Origin: Calditrichota bacterium
GTDB taxonomy: Bacteria; Zhuqueibacterota; Zhuqueibacteria; Oleimicrobiales; Geothermoviventaceae
Assembly (NCBI GenBank): GCA_013152765.1
Contig: JAADFT010000526.1
Location: 1 to 13,533 of the forward strand
Reading direction: 5' to 3'
DNA length: 13,533 bases
Shown: piece after piece, positions 1-6,470 of the stretch
Layout of the letters: each line of letters opens with the position of its first letter
Position numbering within the stretch: the stretch's first letter is position 1
The notes under the pieces: model-generated
The model's database searches: none
The model's input: only the letters and a program-made list of their open reading frames with translations
What the model was told of the DNA's origin: nothing
Made by a program: the position numbers and the translations under genes

Positions 1-982
1 CGACATCTTGCTCACCACCCCTTTTCTGCGCGTTCTGCGAAGGCGGTGGCCGGAGGCTCAGGTAGATTTTGTCACCAAAGCGCGCTTCGCTCCTCTCCTG
101 CTGCACAATCCCAGAATCGACGGTTTGTTGACCCTGGCGGAACCCGGCGACTTCCGCAGCTTGCAGCGGTTGGCGCACCAGGTTCGCGCGGCGCGGTACG
201 ACACCATTTTCGACCTTCACAAGAACTGGCGAAGCATCTGGCTGGGACTGCGTTCCGGCGCTGAGGTTCACCACTACCGGAAAGACGCGGTGAAACGCTC
301 TCTTCTGGTGGCGTTCCACTGGAATCTCTACCGTCGGGTGGTGCCTGTGCGCGAACGCTACTTTCTGGCCGCCCGGCACTGGGGGTTGCAGGACGACGGC
401 GGTCCGCTGGAATTTTACCTGAGCCAGGGCGAGCGAAGCTGGGCGGAGAACGAGCTGGAGCGGCTCGGACTTGCGGGGGACGGGCCTTTAGTCGGACTGG
501 CTGTGGGGGCTGGTTACGCGACCAAGCGCTGGCCGGCGGAACATTTCGCTGCTCTGGCGCATTCGCTACGCAAGAAACGCGGCGCCCGGATTTTGCTCTT
601 TGGAGACGTACGCGACAGCGTGGCGGCGCGGGAAATCCGCAACGTCGAACCGCAGGCTGTTGACCTCACCGGCCGGACCACGCTGCGCCAGACGGCTGCC
701 CTTCTCGAACGCTGCGACGCGGTCGTGAGCAACGACTCGGGGCTCATGCACCTCGCCGAAGCTGTGGGCAGCCGGGTTGTCGGTATTTTTGGGTCCACAA
801 CCCGTGAACTTGGCTTTTTTCCTACCTGCCCACACTGCGTAGTGGTGGAGCGCCCGGAACTCAAGTGTCGGCCATGTTCGCACGTGGGCCGCAACCGGTG
901 CCCACGCGGTCATTTTCGCTGCATGCGCGACATTTCACCAAGACAAGTGGAACAAGCCCTGGAGGGATTGCTCTGGAAGTGA
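1..982 (+). CDS. Glycosyltransferase family 9 (heptosyltransferase-type), 5' partial
   Basis: This gene probably transfers a heptose or related sugar from an ADP-activated donor onto the lipopolysaccharide core, on the cytoplasmic face of the inner membrane. The reading frame is open to the left edge (first whole codon at 2-4), and its first visible residues, DILLTTPFLRVLRRRWP, match the start of the family's N-terminal Rossmann fold. Only some 10-20 residues should be missing. The C-terminal half carries VSNDSGLMHLAEAVGS and GIFGSTT, which form the nucleotide-sugar site, and then the Cys-rich tail pattern CRPC...CPRGHFRCM typical of WaaF/RfaF-like members. The TTG at 8 is an in-frame codon, not the likely start. 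The stop overlaps the rsfS start, so the two genes are probably co-translated. The family is clear. The exact acceptor is not, so no symbol is given. Confidence 0.88.
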   Translation, partial: DILLTTPFLRVLRRRWPEAQVDFVTKARFAPLLLHNPRIDGLLTLAEPGDFRSLQRLAHQVRAARYDTIFDLHKNWRSIWLGLRSGAEVHHYRKDAVKRSLLVAFHWNLYRRVVPVRERYFLAARHWGLQDDGGPLEFYLSQGERSWAENELERLGLAGDGPLVGLAVGAGYATKRWPAEHFAALAHSLRKKRGARILLFGDVRDSVAAREIRNVEPQAVDLTGRTTLRQTAALLERCDAVVSNDSGLMHLAEAVGSRVVGIFGSTTRELGFFPTCPHCVVVERPELKCRPCSHVGRNRCPRGHFRCMRDISPRQVEQALEGLLWK

Positions 983-1359
983 CTGAAAAGAAGGTCACGA
1001 AGACAAAACGCGATCCGAAAGCCCTGGCCGAGCGAATCGCGCGCCTGAGTTTGGAGAAGAAGGCCACAGACGTTCTGGTGCTGGACCTGCGCAAGATCAG
1101 TCCAGTGGCCGATTTCTTCGTCATTTGCTCGGGCGAGTCCGACGTACAGGTGAAGGCCATCGTGGACCACATCGAAGAGGAGCTGGCCAAGGAGAACACA
1201 ACTGCCTGGCACCGCGAGGGTTACGATTTCCTCCGCTGGGTGTTGCTGGACTTTGTAGACGTGGTTGTGCACGTCTTCCAGCCGGAAGTCAGGTCCTACT
1301 ACGCACTCGAGAGCCTCTGGGGAGACGCGGAAATCACGGAATTCAAAGATGAGAGCTGA
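979..1359 (+). CDS. rsfS: Ribosomal silencing factor RsfS (Iojap/DUF143 family)
   Basis: RsfS binds ribosomal protein uL14 on the 50S subunit and blocks subunit joining when nutrients are short. The 126-residue product shows the family core in order: LVLDLRKISPVADFFVICSG, then QVKAIVDHIEEEL, then WVLLDFVDVVVHVF, then the C-terminal YYALESLWGDA. An upstream ATG at 865 would add 38 residues with no family similarity, lying inside the glycosyltransferase gene. I therefore chose GTG at 979, which overlaps the preceding TGA (GTGA) and has GGAGGG at 961-966, 12 bases upstream. In most relatives the segment before VVVH reads DYGD, while here it is DFVD. The gene ends 11 bases inside argS, so all three genes look translationally coupled. 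Length is normal for the family (about 105-130 residues). Confidence 0.92.
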   Translation: MTEKKVTKTKRDPKALAERIARLSLEKKATDVLVLDLRKISPVADFFVICSGESDVQVKAIVDHIEEELAKENTTAWHREGYDFLRWVLLDFVDVVVHVFQPEVRSYYALESLWGDAEITEFKDES

Positions 1360-2998
1360 CCAGTACATTCGACAACAGATTGCAAACTACCTGAACGGCT
1401 TAGGGGTTGAGATCTCGGAAGACAAAGTTCCGCTTGAGCGGCCGAAGCTGGCTGAGCACGGTGATCTGGCGAGCTCGGTGGCGATGGAGCTGGCCCGCAC
1501 TCTGCGGAGGGCGCCGCGCCAGATCGCCGAAGAGCTGGTCCAGAAAATCTCCTGGGATCCGTTTTACGTTGCCTCTGTGGAGGTGGCTGGCCCCGGTTTT
1601 GTGAATTTTCGCTACGGCGCTGGCTACCTGCGTCAGGCGGTGCGCGAAATCCTTGAGGCTGGTGAAGCCTTCGGCCGTTCCGACTGGGGAGGCGGGAAGA
1701 GGATTCAGTTCGAGTTTGTGAGCGCCAACCCGACTGGACCGCTGAACGTGGTGAGCGCTCGCGCTGCCGCGGTGGGCGACGTGCTGGCCAGCCTCCACGA
1801 AGCCGTGGGCTACAAGGTGGAGCGCGAGTACTACGTGAACGACGCTGGCCGGCAGGTTCGCCTGTTGGGGCAGTCGGTGAGTTCGCGCTACATGAGCCTC
1901 CTGGGCCTGGATGAGCCCTTCCCTGAGGAAGGCTACCACGGCGACTACGTGAAAGACCTGGCGCGGGAAATCGTGGAGAGCTACGGCGACAAGTTCGCCA
2001 AAATGCCAGCCGAGCAGCGCCACCGGGAGCTGGCGCAAATCGCTCTGGAGAAAATGATCGCTCAGCACCAGGAGGCCATGAAGGCCTACCGGGTGCAGTT
2101 CGACGTCTGGTTCCGCGAGAGCAAACTGCGCGAAAGCAAAGAGCACGAGAAGGTTCTTGCTTACTTCGCCGAAAAAGGTCTCAGCTACGAGAAAGACGGC
2201 GCCATCTGGTTCCGCGCGACGCAATTCGGCGACGAGAAGGATCGCGTGCTCGTGACCCGGGAAGGCGAGCCCACCTACTTCCTGGTGGACATTGCCTACC
2301 ACCGCAACAAGTTCGAGCGCGGCTTCGACATCGTGCACGACCTCTGGGGCCCGGACCACCACGGCTACATTCCCAGAATGAAGGCGGCGGTTCAGGCGCT
2401 CGGCATCGAACCGGAGCGATTCCAGGTCAGCATCATCCAGCAGGTGAACCTGTTGCGCGGCGGTGAGCTGGTGAAAATGTCCAAGCGCGCGGGCCAGATC
2501 ATCGAGATGAAGGAGCTGATCGAGGAGGTCGGTGTCGACGTTGCCCGCTTCTTCTTCCTGATGCGCCGCATCAGCGCGCCGCTGGACTTCGACATCGATC
2601 TGGCCAAAAAGCAGTCGGACGAGAATCCCGTCTACTACGTCCAGTACGCGCACGCCCGCATTTGCAACATCCTGCGCTACGCTGAGGAGCGGGGCGTGAG
2701 CCTTCCCGCAGAGGCCAACCTGGAACTGCTGCGCGAGCCCGAGGAATTCGACGTGGTCAAGAAGATGCTGGAGTACCCCGACGTCATTTCGGGAGCGGCT
2801 CGCTTCCTGGAACCACACCGGCTGACCACGTACCTGCAGGAGCTGGCGGCTTCTTTTCACCGCTTTTACCACGAGCACCGGGTTGTGAGCGACGACGCCG
2901 ACCTGACGGCGGCGCGGCTGGAACTCACGCGCGCGGTTCGTGTTGTCCTGGCGAACGGATTGAAAATGATGAACGTGACGGCACCTGAACGGATGTGA
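1349..2998 (+). CDS. argS: Arginine--tRNA ligase
   Basis: ArgS charges tRNA-Arg with arginine using ATP, as a cytoplasmic class I synthetase. The 549-residue product has the N-terminal additional domain that recognises the tRNA elbow (about 1-95), the catalytic Rossmann domain (about 115-400) and the all-alpha anticodon-binding domain (about 425-549), which ends in the typical NVTAPERM. FVSANPTGPL leads into the ATP-binding signature, but the usual HVGH or HLGH reads NVVS at residues 133-136. The second signature, KMSKR at 376-380, is intact, as are YYVNDAG (161-167) and WGPDHHGY (333-340). The ATG at 1349 lies inside the end of rsfS. The longer frame from 1265 adds 28 residues unlike the family. 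Identity is secure. The altered HIGH box may affect how ATP is held. Confidence 0.96.
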   Translation: MRADQYIRQQIANYLNGLGVEISEDKVPLERPKLAEHGDLASSVAMELARTLRRAPRQIAEELVQKISWDPFYVASVEVAGPGFVNFRYGAGYLRQAVREILEAGEAFGRSDWGGGKRIQFEFVSANPTGPLNVVSARAAAVGDVLASLHEAVGYKVEREYYVNDAGRQVRLLGQSVSSRYMSLLGLDEPFPEEGYHGDYVKDLAREIVESYGDKFAKMPAEQRHRELAQIALEKMIAQHQEAMKAYRVQFDVWFRESKLRESKEHEKVLAYFAEKGLSYEKDGAIWFRATQFGDEKDRVLVTREGEPTYFLVDIAYHRNKFERGFDIVHDLWGPDHHGYIPRMKAAVQALGIEPERFQVSIIQQVNLLRGGELVKMSKRAGQIIEMKELIEEVGVDVARFFFLMRRISAPLDFDIDLAKKQSDENPVYYVQYAHARICNILRYAEERGVSLPAEANLELLREPEEFDVVKKMLEYPDVISGAARFLEPHRLTTYLQELAASFHRFYHEHRVVSDDADLTAARLELTRAVRVVLANGLKMMNVTAPERM

Positions 2999-3008
2999 CA
3001 CGCGGACT

Positions 3009-3014
3009 GGAGGG
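3009..3014 (+). promoter_or_regulatory. Ribosome binding site of the PfkB-family kinase
   Basis: GGAGGG ends six bases before the ATG at 3021, an ideal Shine-Dalgarno layout. It supports that start and shows that the kinase is translated independently, although it lies only 22 bases behind argS. Confidence 0.75.
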
Positions 3015-3020
3015 CCCGGA

Positions 3021-3932
3021 ATGAGTCTTGTCGTTGTTGGATCTGTTGCTCTGGACACCGTTACGACTCCGGCTGGAAAGGTGGAGGACGCTCTGGGCGG
3101 TTCGGCCCTGTACTTTGCCGCTGCAGCCAGTTTGCTCGGTCCGGTCAGCGTGGTGGCTGTGGTCGGCGAGGATTTCCCGGAGGAAGAAATCGAATTCCTC
3201 AAAGAGCGAGGGGTGGACTTTCGTGGCCTCGAGAAGAGGCCGGGCAAAACGTTCCGCTGGGGTGGCGTTTACAGCGAGGACCTCAACCAGCGGGAAACAC
3301 TTTTCACTCACCTGAACGTGTTCGAAGATTTTTCGCCTTCTCTTCCCGACGCCTACCGCGACGCCCCGTTTCTTTTTCTGGCCAACATCCACCCGCGGTT
3401 GCAAAGTCAGGTGCTGGACCAGATGCGGCGGCTCAGATTTGTGGCCATGGACACGATGAACTTCTGGATCGAGGGCACTCCGGACGAGCTGGCCGCCGTC
3501 CTGAAGCGGGTGCAAATGCTGGTGATCAACGACTCGGAGGCGCGGCAGCTTTCCGGCGAGTCGCAGCTTCTGAAAGCGGTGCGTGCCACGCGCGAGAAGG
3601 GGCCGCAGACGGTGGTCGTGAAGAAGGGCGAACACGGGGCGCTCCTGGCCCACGGCGACTCGCTCTTCTGGGCGCCGGCTTACCCGGTCGAGAACGTCGT
3701 AGATCCCACCGGGGCGGGCGACACGTTTGCCGGAGGCATGATGGGCTACCTGGCGCGCGCGGGCGAAGTGACCGAAGCGACGCTGCGCCGCGCCGTGATG
3801 TACGGCACAGCGCTGGCCTCGTTCTGCGTGGAAGACTTCAGCATGCGTCGCCTCAAAACGTTGACGCTGGAGGAAGTGGCCGAGCGCTTGCGGGCCCTTC
3901 AGGAAATGACGCGCTTCGACCTCGAGGAGTGA
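3021..3932 (+). CDS. PfkB-family carbohydrate or nucleoside kinase
   Basis: This 303-residue ribokinase-family enzyme phosphorylates a sugar or nucleoside hydroxyl using ATP in the cytoplasm. The N-terminus has the substrate-binding GGSALYFAAAASLLG (26-40) and VGEDFP. The C-terminus has the second PfkB signature DPTGAGDTFAGG (228-239), where D234 is the expected catalytic base and GAGD forms the anion hole. The segment VINDSEARQLSGE (168-180) matches the family pattern near the nucleotide site. There is no signal peptide or membrane segment. The gene follows argS by 22 bases with its own good ribosome binding site, and a terminator 33 bases past the stop makes it the last gene of the run. The substrate cannot be read from the sequence. 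Related proteins are annotated variously as sugar, ribose or adenosine kinases. Confidence 0.88.
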   Translation: MSLVVVGSVALDTVTTPAGKVEDALGGSALYFAAAASLLGPVSVVAVVGEDFPEEEIEFLKERGVDFRGLEKRPGKTFRWGGVYSEDLNQRETLFTHLNVFEDFSPSLPDAYRDAPFLFLANIHPRLQSQVLDQMRRLRFVAMDTMNFWIEGTPDELAAVLKRVQMLVINDSEARQLSGESQLLKAVRATREKGPQTVVVKKGEHGALLAHGDSLFWAPAYPVENVVDPTGAGDTFAGGMMGYLARAGEVTEATLRRAVMYGTALASFCVEDFSMRRLKTLTLEEVAERLRALQEMTRFDLEE

Positions 3933-3965
3933 GCGCGAGCAAGAAAAACCACGAGTAGCAGGGGC

Positions 3966-3996
3966 AAAGCCGGGACGTGTCTCTCGGCTTTTCTTT
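3966..3996 (+). terminator. Intrinsic terminator after the kinase gene
   Basis: AAAGCCG at 3966-3972 pairs with CGGCTTT at 3985-3991. The stem extends inward by G·U, G-C and A-U pairs to ten base pairs around a six-base loop. TTTTCTTT follows on the + strand. It lies 33 bases past the kinase stop and separates this run from larC. Confidence 0.8.
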
Positions 3997-4037
3997 CATG
4001 TGGCCGTGCGAGCCCGTGCCCTCGTGAGACGCAGGAT

Positions 4038-4110
4038 GCTTCGGCTTTGGTTCCTTTCCGCTGGGAGCAGGGGCTTCAGCGGTCGCGGCGAGGTTGCGCG
4101 GGACCGAAGC
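4038..4110 (+). other. Nested inverted repeats upstream of larC
   Basis: GCTTCGG at 4038-4044 is complementary to CCGAAGC at 4104-4110. Inside, CCGCTG at 4058-4063 pairs with CAGCGG at 4077-4082, and AGC at 4066-4068 can close with GCT at 4073-4075. The pairings are perfect and nested, so an RNA fold is plausible, but no known RNA family is recognised. It could be a small RNA, part of a long larC leader, or chance in GC-rich DNA. Confidence 0.35.
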
Positions 4111-4182
4111 AACGGCTCCGGTACCTCTGCCTGATTCCCATTTAGTTCTGCTACGTCAAAATGCGGCTGACCTTTCACGGAC

Positions 4183-4353
4183 GGGGTCGCCTTAAGGGAG
4201 GAGACCGCTGATCTTTGCGTGAGGTAAGCCTGCTTCAGCAGGTGGATTTTCTTGATAGCCCGGGGATTTGATCCTGGGCGGACACGCCTGCGTCAGTTTT
4301 GGCCTTGTCTCTCGAATCCAACGAAGTAGACTCAGGTCGCGCAGGGCAACCCC
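4183..4353 (+). promoter_or_regulatory. Candidate structured RNA: larC leader or independent rod-like ncRNA
   Basis: A series of pairings shares nearly the same midpoint (4264-4270), giving a rod-like fold. The terminal stem is 4183-4193 with 4343-4353 (10 of 11 pairs, one G·U). Next are 4203-4206 with 4335-4338, 4213-4217 with 4322-4326, and 4238-4244 with 4285-4291. The apical hairpin is 4258-4265 with 4272-4279 (8 pairs, two G·U) around ATTTGA. An alternative local hairpin, CCTGC-TTCA-GCAGG at 4229-4242, competes with the fourth stem, so two states are possible. The rod ends six bases before the larC ribosome binding site GGAG at 4359-4362, which would suit a 5' leader switch. Its length and shape also recall 6S RNA, but I cannot match any family consensus. 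The pairings were worked out by hand without energy calculation. Confidence 0.35.
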
Positions 4354-4371
4354 ACCACGGAGACTGCAGAG

Positions 4372-5544
4372 ATGGCTACCACCGTTGCGTACTTCGACTG
4401 TTTTTCGGGCATCAGCGGCGACATGACGCTGGGCGCACTCGTCGACGCTGGTGTACCGCTTGAAGTCTTGCAGGCCGGGCTGGACTTGCTACCCGTCAAG
4501 GGAATCACGCTGCGGGCGCAGAAAGTGGTCAAGAATGCCATTGCTGCCACCAAGGTGGACGTCCTGGTGGAAGAACAGCGGGTTCAGCGCAACCTGCACG
4601 ATCTTGAGAAAATCGTCGGCGACTCGGGGTTGCCGGAGCGAGTCAAGGAAAGGGCGCTGGCGGTTTTCCGGAAACTGGCCGAAGCCGAGGCCGCTGTGCA
4701 CGGCACCAGCGTCGAGCAGATTCATTTTCACGAAGTTGGTGCGCTGGACTCGATTGCCGACGTGGTTGGCGCGGCGATCGGTCTGGAGGAGCTCGGCGTG
4801 GAGAAAATCTGGGCTTCGCCGGTGGCAGTAGGCCAGGGATTCGTGCAGTCGGCGCACGGACGTTTGCCGGTTCCGGCCCCGGCTACAGTGCGCTTGTTGA
4901 AGCATTTCGAGATTCGTTTAGCGAGGGTCAACGCCGAGTTAACCACACCCACCGGCGCGGCCATTCTCGCGGCTCTCGCCGAACCTGCACCAGAGGTGCC
5001 GCCCTTCCGGCTCCGCAGCGTGGGTTTCGGCGCTGGCGGCCGGAATCTGGCCGACCGTCCCAACGTGCTTCGTCTTCTGGTCGGTGAGCTACCGGTCTCG
5101 CTGCAGCACGAGGAGATTCTTGTGCTCGAATGCCAGGTGGACGACCTGAACCCGGAAATCCTGCCGTACGTCGTCGAACGCTTGCTCGAGGAGGGGGCGC
5201 TGGACGTGACGCTGCACCCGGTGACGATGAAGAAAGGCAGGCCGGGCAGTCTTATTCAGGTGCTCTCGCCGCCGGAGAAAGTTCAGTCGCTCGCGGAGCT
5301 ACTTTTTCGTGAGACCTCCACAATCGGCGTACGCTGGTACCGGACGCAGCGCAGCAAGCTGCCGCGTCGGCAGGTGGAGGTAAGCACATCGCTGGGTGTG
5401 GTAAAGGTAAAGGAGCTGCAGTTCGGCGACCAGGTGTGGCGAACACCCGAGTTTGAGGAGTGCAGGCGCCTGGCTCTGGAGCACGGGTTGCCCCTGCGCC
5501 AGGTCTACGACCGACTGCTGCGAGAGCTGAATCCAACAACGTGA
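4372..5544 (+). CDS. larC: Nickel-pincer cofactor biosynthesis protein LarC (cyclometallase)
   Basis: LarC inserts nickel, in a CTP-dependent step, into the pyridinium bis-thiocarboxylate precursor to finish the nickel-pincer nucleotide used by lactate racemase and related LarA-type enzymes. The 390-residue product is full length and in one frame, unlike the frameshifted larC1/larC2 of some lactobacilli. DUF111-family motifs are present: YFDCFSGISGDM (7-18), HFHEVGALDSIADVVG (118-133), ELTTPTGAAIL (189-199), VDDLNPE (256-262) and MKKGRPG (286-292), which covers both the N-terminal and the C-terminal CTP-binding halves. There is no His-rich metal storage stretch. The ATG at 4372 has GGAG nine bases upstream. 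The neighbours larA, larB and larE are absent from the window, so the target enzyme is encoded elsewhere. Possible control by the upstream structured leader is inference. Confidence 0.93.
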   Translation: MATTVAYFDCFSGISGDMTLGALVDAGVPLEVLQAGLDLLPVKGITLRAQKVVKNAIAATKVDVLVEEQRVQRNLHDLEKIVGDSGLPERVKERALAVFRKLAEAEAAVHGTSVEQIHFHEVGALDSIADVVGAAIGLEELGVEKIWASPVAVGQGFVQSAHGRLPVPAPATVRLLKHFEIRLARVNAELTTPTGAAILAALAEPAPEVPPFRLRSVGFGAGGRNLADRPNVLRLLVGELPVSLQHEEILVLECQVDDLNPEILPYVVERLLEEGALDVTLHPVTMKKGRPGSLIQVLSPPEKVQSLAELLFRETSTIGVRWYRTQRSKLPRRQVEVSTSLGVVKVKELQFGDQVWRTPEFEECRRLALEHGLPLRQVYDRLLRELNPTT

Positions 5545-5577
5545 TTTTTGTGATCCTCACTTGTGGCGAAACTCGAA

Positions 5578-5606
5578 CGGGATTTTTCCCGAGCCGGGGC
5601 CTTTTT
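5578..5606 (+). terminator. Terminator-like hairpins after larC, with two competing folds
   Basis: CGGGA at 5578-5582 pairs with TCCCG at 5587-5591 around a four-T loop. CCCG at 5588-5591 can instead pair with CGGG at 5595-5598 around AGC, placing the stem just before the five Ts at 5602-5606. The second fold is a short intrinsic terminator and the first would disrupt it. It lies 33 bases past the larC stop and 60 bases before the next gene. Termination is likely. Regulated read-through is only a possibility. Confidence 0.55.
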
Positions 5607-5666
5607 CTCGCGCTCTGGGATCTGCTGGGATTCTGCCGTGCCGTCAGGCCAGGACTGTGAGCTGCC

Positions 5667-6470
5667 ATGATTGTCGTTGACGAGCTTGTCGTCGAGTACG
5701 TAACGCAGACGGGCGAACACGTCCGCGCTGTGGACGGCGTGTCGTTCACGCTACACCCCGGCGAGAAGGTGGGGCTGATTGGTCCCAACGGCTGCGGCAA
5801 AACGACCCTGGCCCGGTGTCTGAACGCCCTGATCCTGCCCAGCTCCGGCCGCGTCGAAGTGGACGGCATCGACACACGCGACGAGACGCGCCGTCTGGAG
5901 CTGCGGCAGCGCGTGGGCATGGTCTTTCAGAATCCCGACAACCAGCTTGTTGCTGCCACGGTTGAGAGGGAAATCGCCTTTGGTCTCGAGAATCTGGGGG
6001 TCCCGTGGGAACAGATGCAGCGGTTGGTGGACGAAGCGCTGCGACAGTTCGACCTGGAGCGTTACCGCAAGCACCCTCCGCACCTCCTGAGCGGGGGCGA
6101 AAAACAGCGGCTGGCCCTGGCCGCTGTGAGCGCCATGCGACCGCACTACCTGATCCTCGACGAGCCCACCTCACTTCTGGATCCGGTGAGCCGGGAAGAA
6201 ATCGTGGAAAGCGTGCTGCGTTTTGCTGCCAGTGCCGCCGATCCGGGTCGTGAGCACAATCCACCCGGTGTTGTCCTGATCACCCAGTTCCCCGAAGAGG
6301 TTCTGGCGTTGGACCGCGTGCTGGTCATGCACAGAGGCCGTCTGATCGCCGACGACTCGCCTAAAGGAATCTTCTCGCGAGTCGATAGGCTTAGAGAGAT
6401 TGGACTGGAGCCTCCAGTGGAGTTTCTCGCAGAAGCAATCTGGCGAGAGGGGCCCTCCGTGCACGATTGA
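5667..6470 (+). CDS. Energy-coupling factor (ECF) transporter ATP-binding protein
   Basis: This cytoplasmic ABC ATPase (267 residues) should power an ECF vitamin or Ni/Co importer by pairing with an EcfT/CbiQ-type membrane protein. Walker A is GPNGCGKTT (39-47). The Q-loop segment VFQNPDNQLVAATVEREIAFGLEN (split 86-97 and 98-109) is the ECF/CbiO hallmark. The signature is LSGGEKQ (141-147) and Walker B is LILDEPTS (162-169). The H-loop His, expected after VLIT, is Gln207. A roughly ten-residue insertion (about 188-199, ADPGREHNPP) precedes it. No EcfT or substrate-binding S component lies in the window. Being next to larC makes nickel or cobalt conceivable, but a terminator separates them, so this is weak. 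The ATG at 5667 has only a weak AGGA 12 bases upstream. The end overlaps the start of the PilM-PilN gene by 3-4 bases. Confidence 0.88.
   Translation: MIVVDELVVEYVTQTGEHVRAVDGVSFTLHPGEKVGLIGPNGCGKTTLARCLNALILPSSGRVEVDGIDTRDETRRLELRQRVGMVFQNPDNQLVAATVEREIAFGLENLGVPWEQMQRLVDEALRQFDLERYRKHPPHLLSGGEKQRLALAAVSAMRPHYLILDEPTSLLDPVSREEIVESVLRFAASAADPGREHNPPGVVLITQFPEEVLALDRVLVMHRGRLIADDSPKGIFSRVDRLREIGLEPPVEFLAEAIWREGPSVHD

Larger units (their letters stand above)
3997..4371 (+). other. Intergenic region upstream of larC, non-coding but structured
   Basis: These 375 bases lie between the terminator and the larC start. I found no convincing gene on either strand. The 60-residue minus-strand frame at 3996-4178 has no recognisable motif. 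I could not find a clear -35/-10 promoter, although one must lie here if the upstream terminator works. The stretch holds two blocks of inverted pairings, listed separately (4038-4110 and 4183-4353). Confidence 0.5.

Noticed and set aside
8..10. TTG at 8 as the glycosyltransferase start
   Set aside because: The residues just upstream (D-I) continue the family's first strand and the frame is open to the window edge, so the real start lies outside.
1400..3247. Long open frame of 615 codons on the minus strand
   Set aside because: It lies opposite argS and the start of the kinase gene, both secure. Its product has no recognisable motif and the composition of a GC-rich shadow frame.
4258..4340. 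tRNA- or tmRNA-like ending around TCTCGAATCCAACGA
   Set aside because: The T-loop-like GAATCC has no matching T-stem, acceptor stem or anticodon arm, so no tRNA or tmRNA fold can be built.
5615..5638. Imperfect tandem repeat of CTGGGAT(T)CTGC in the spacer before the ECF ATPase
   Set aside because: There are only two copies of about eleven bases with an indel. It is probably chance and no role is suggested.
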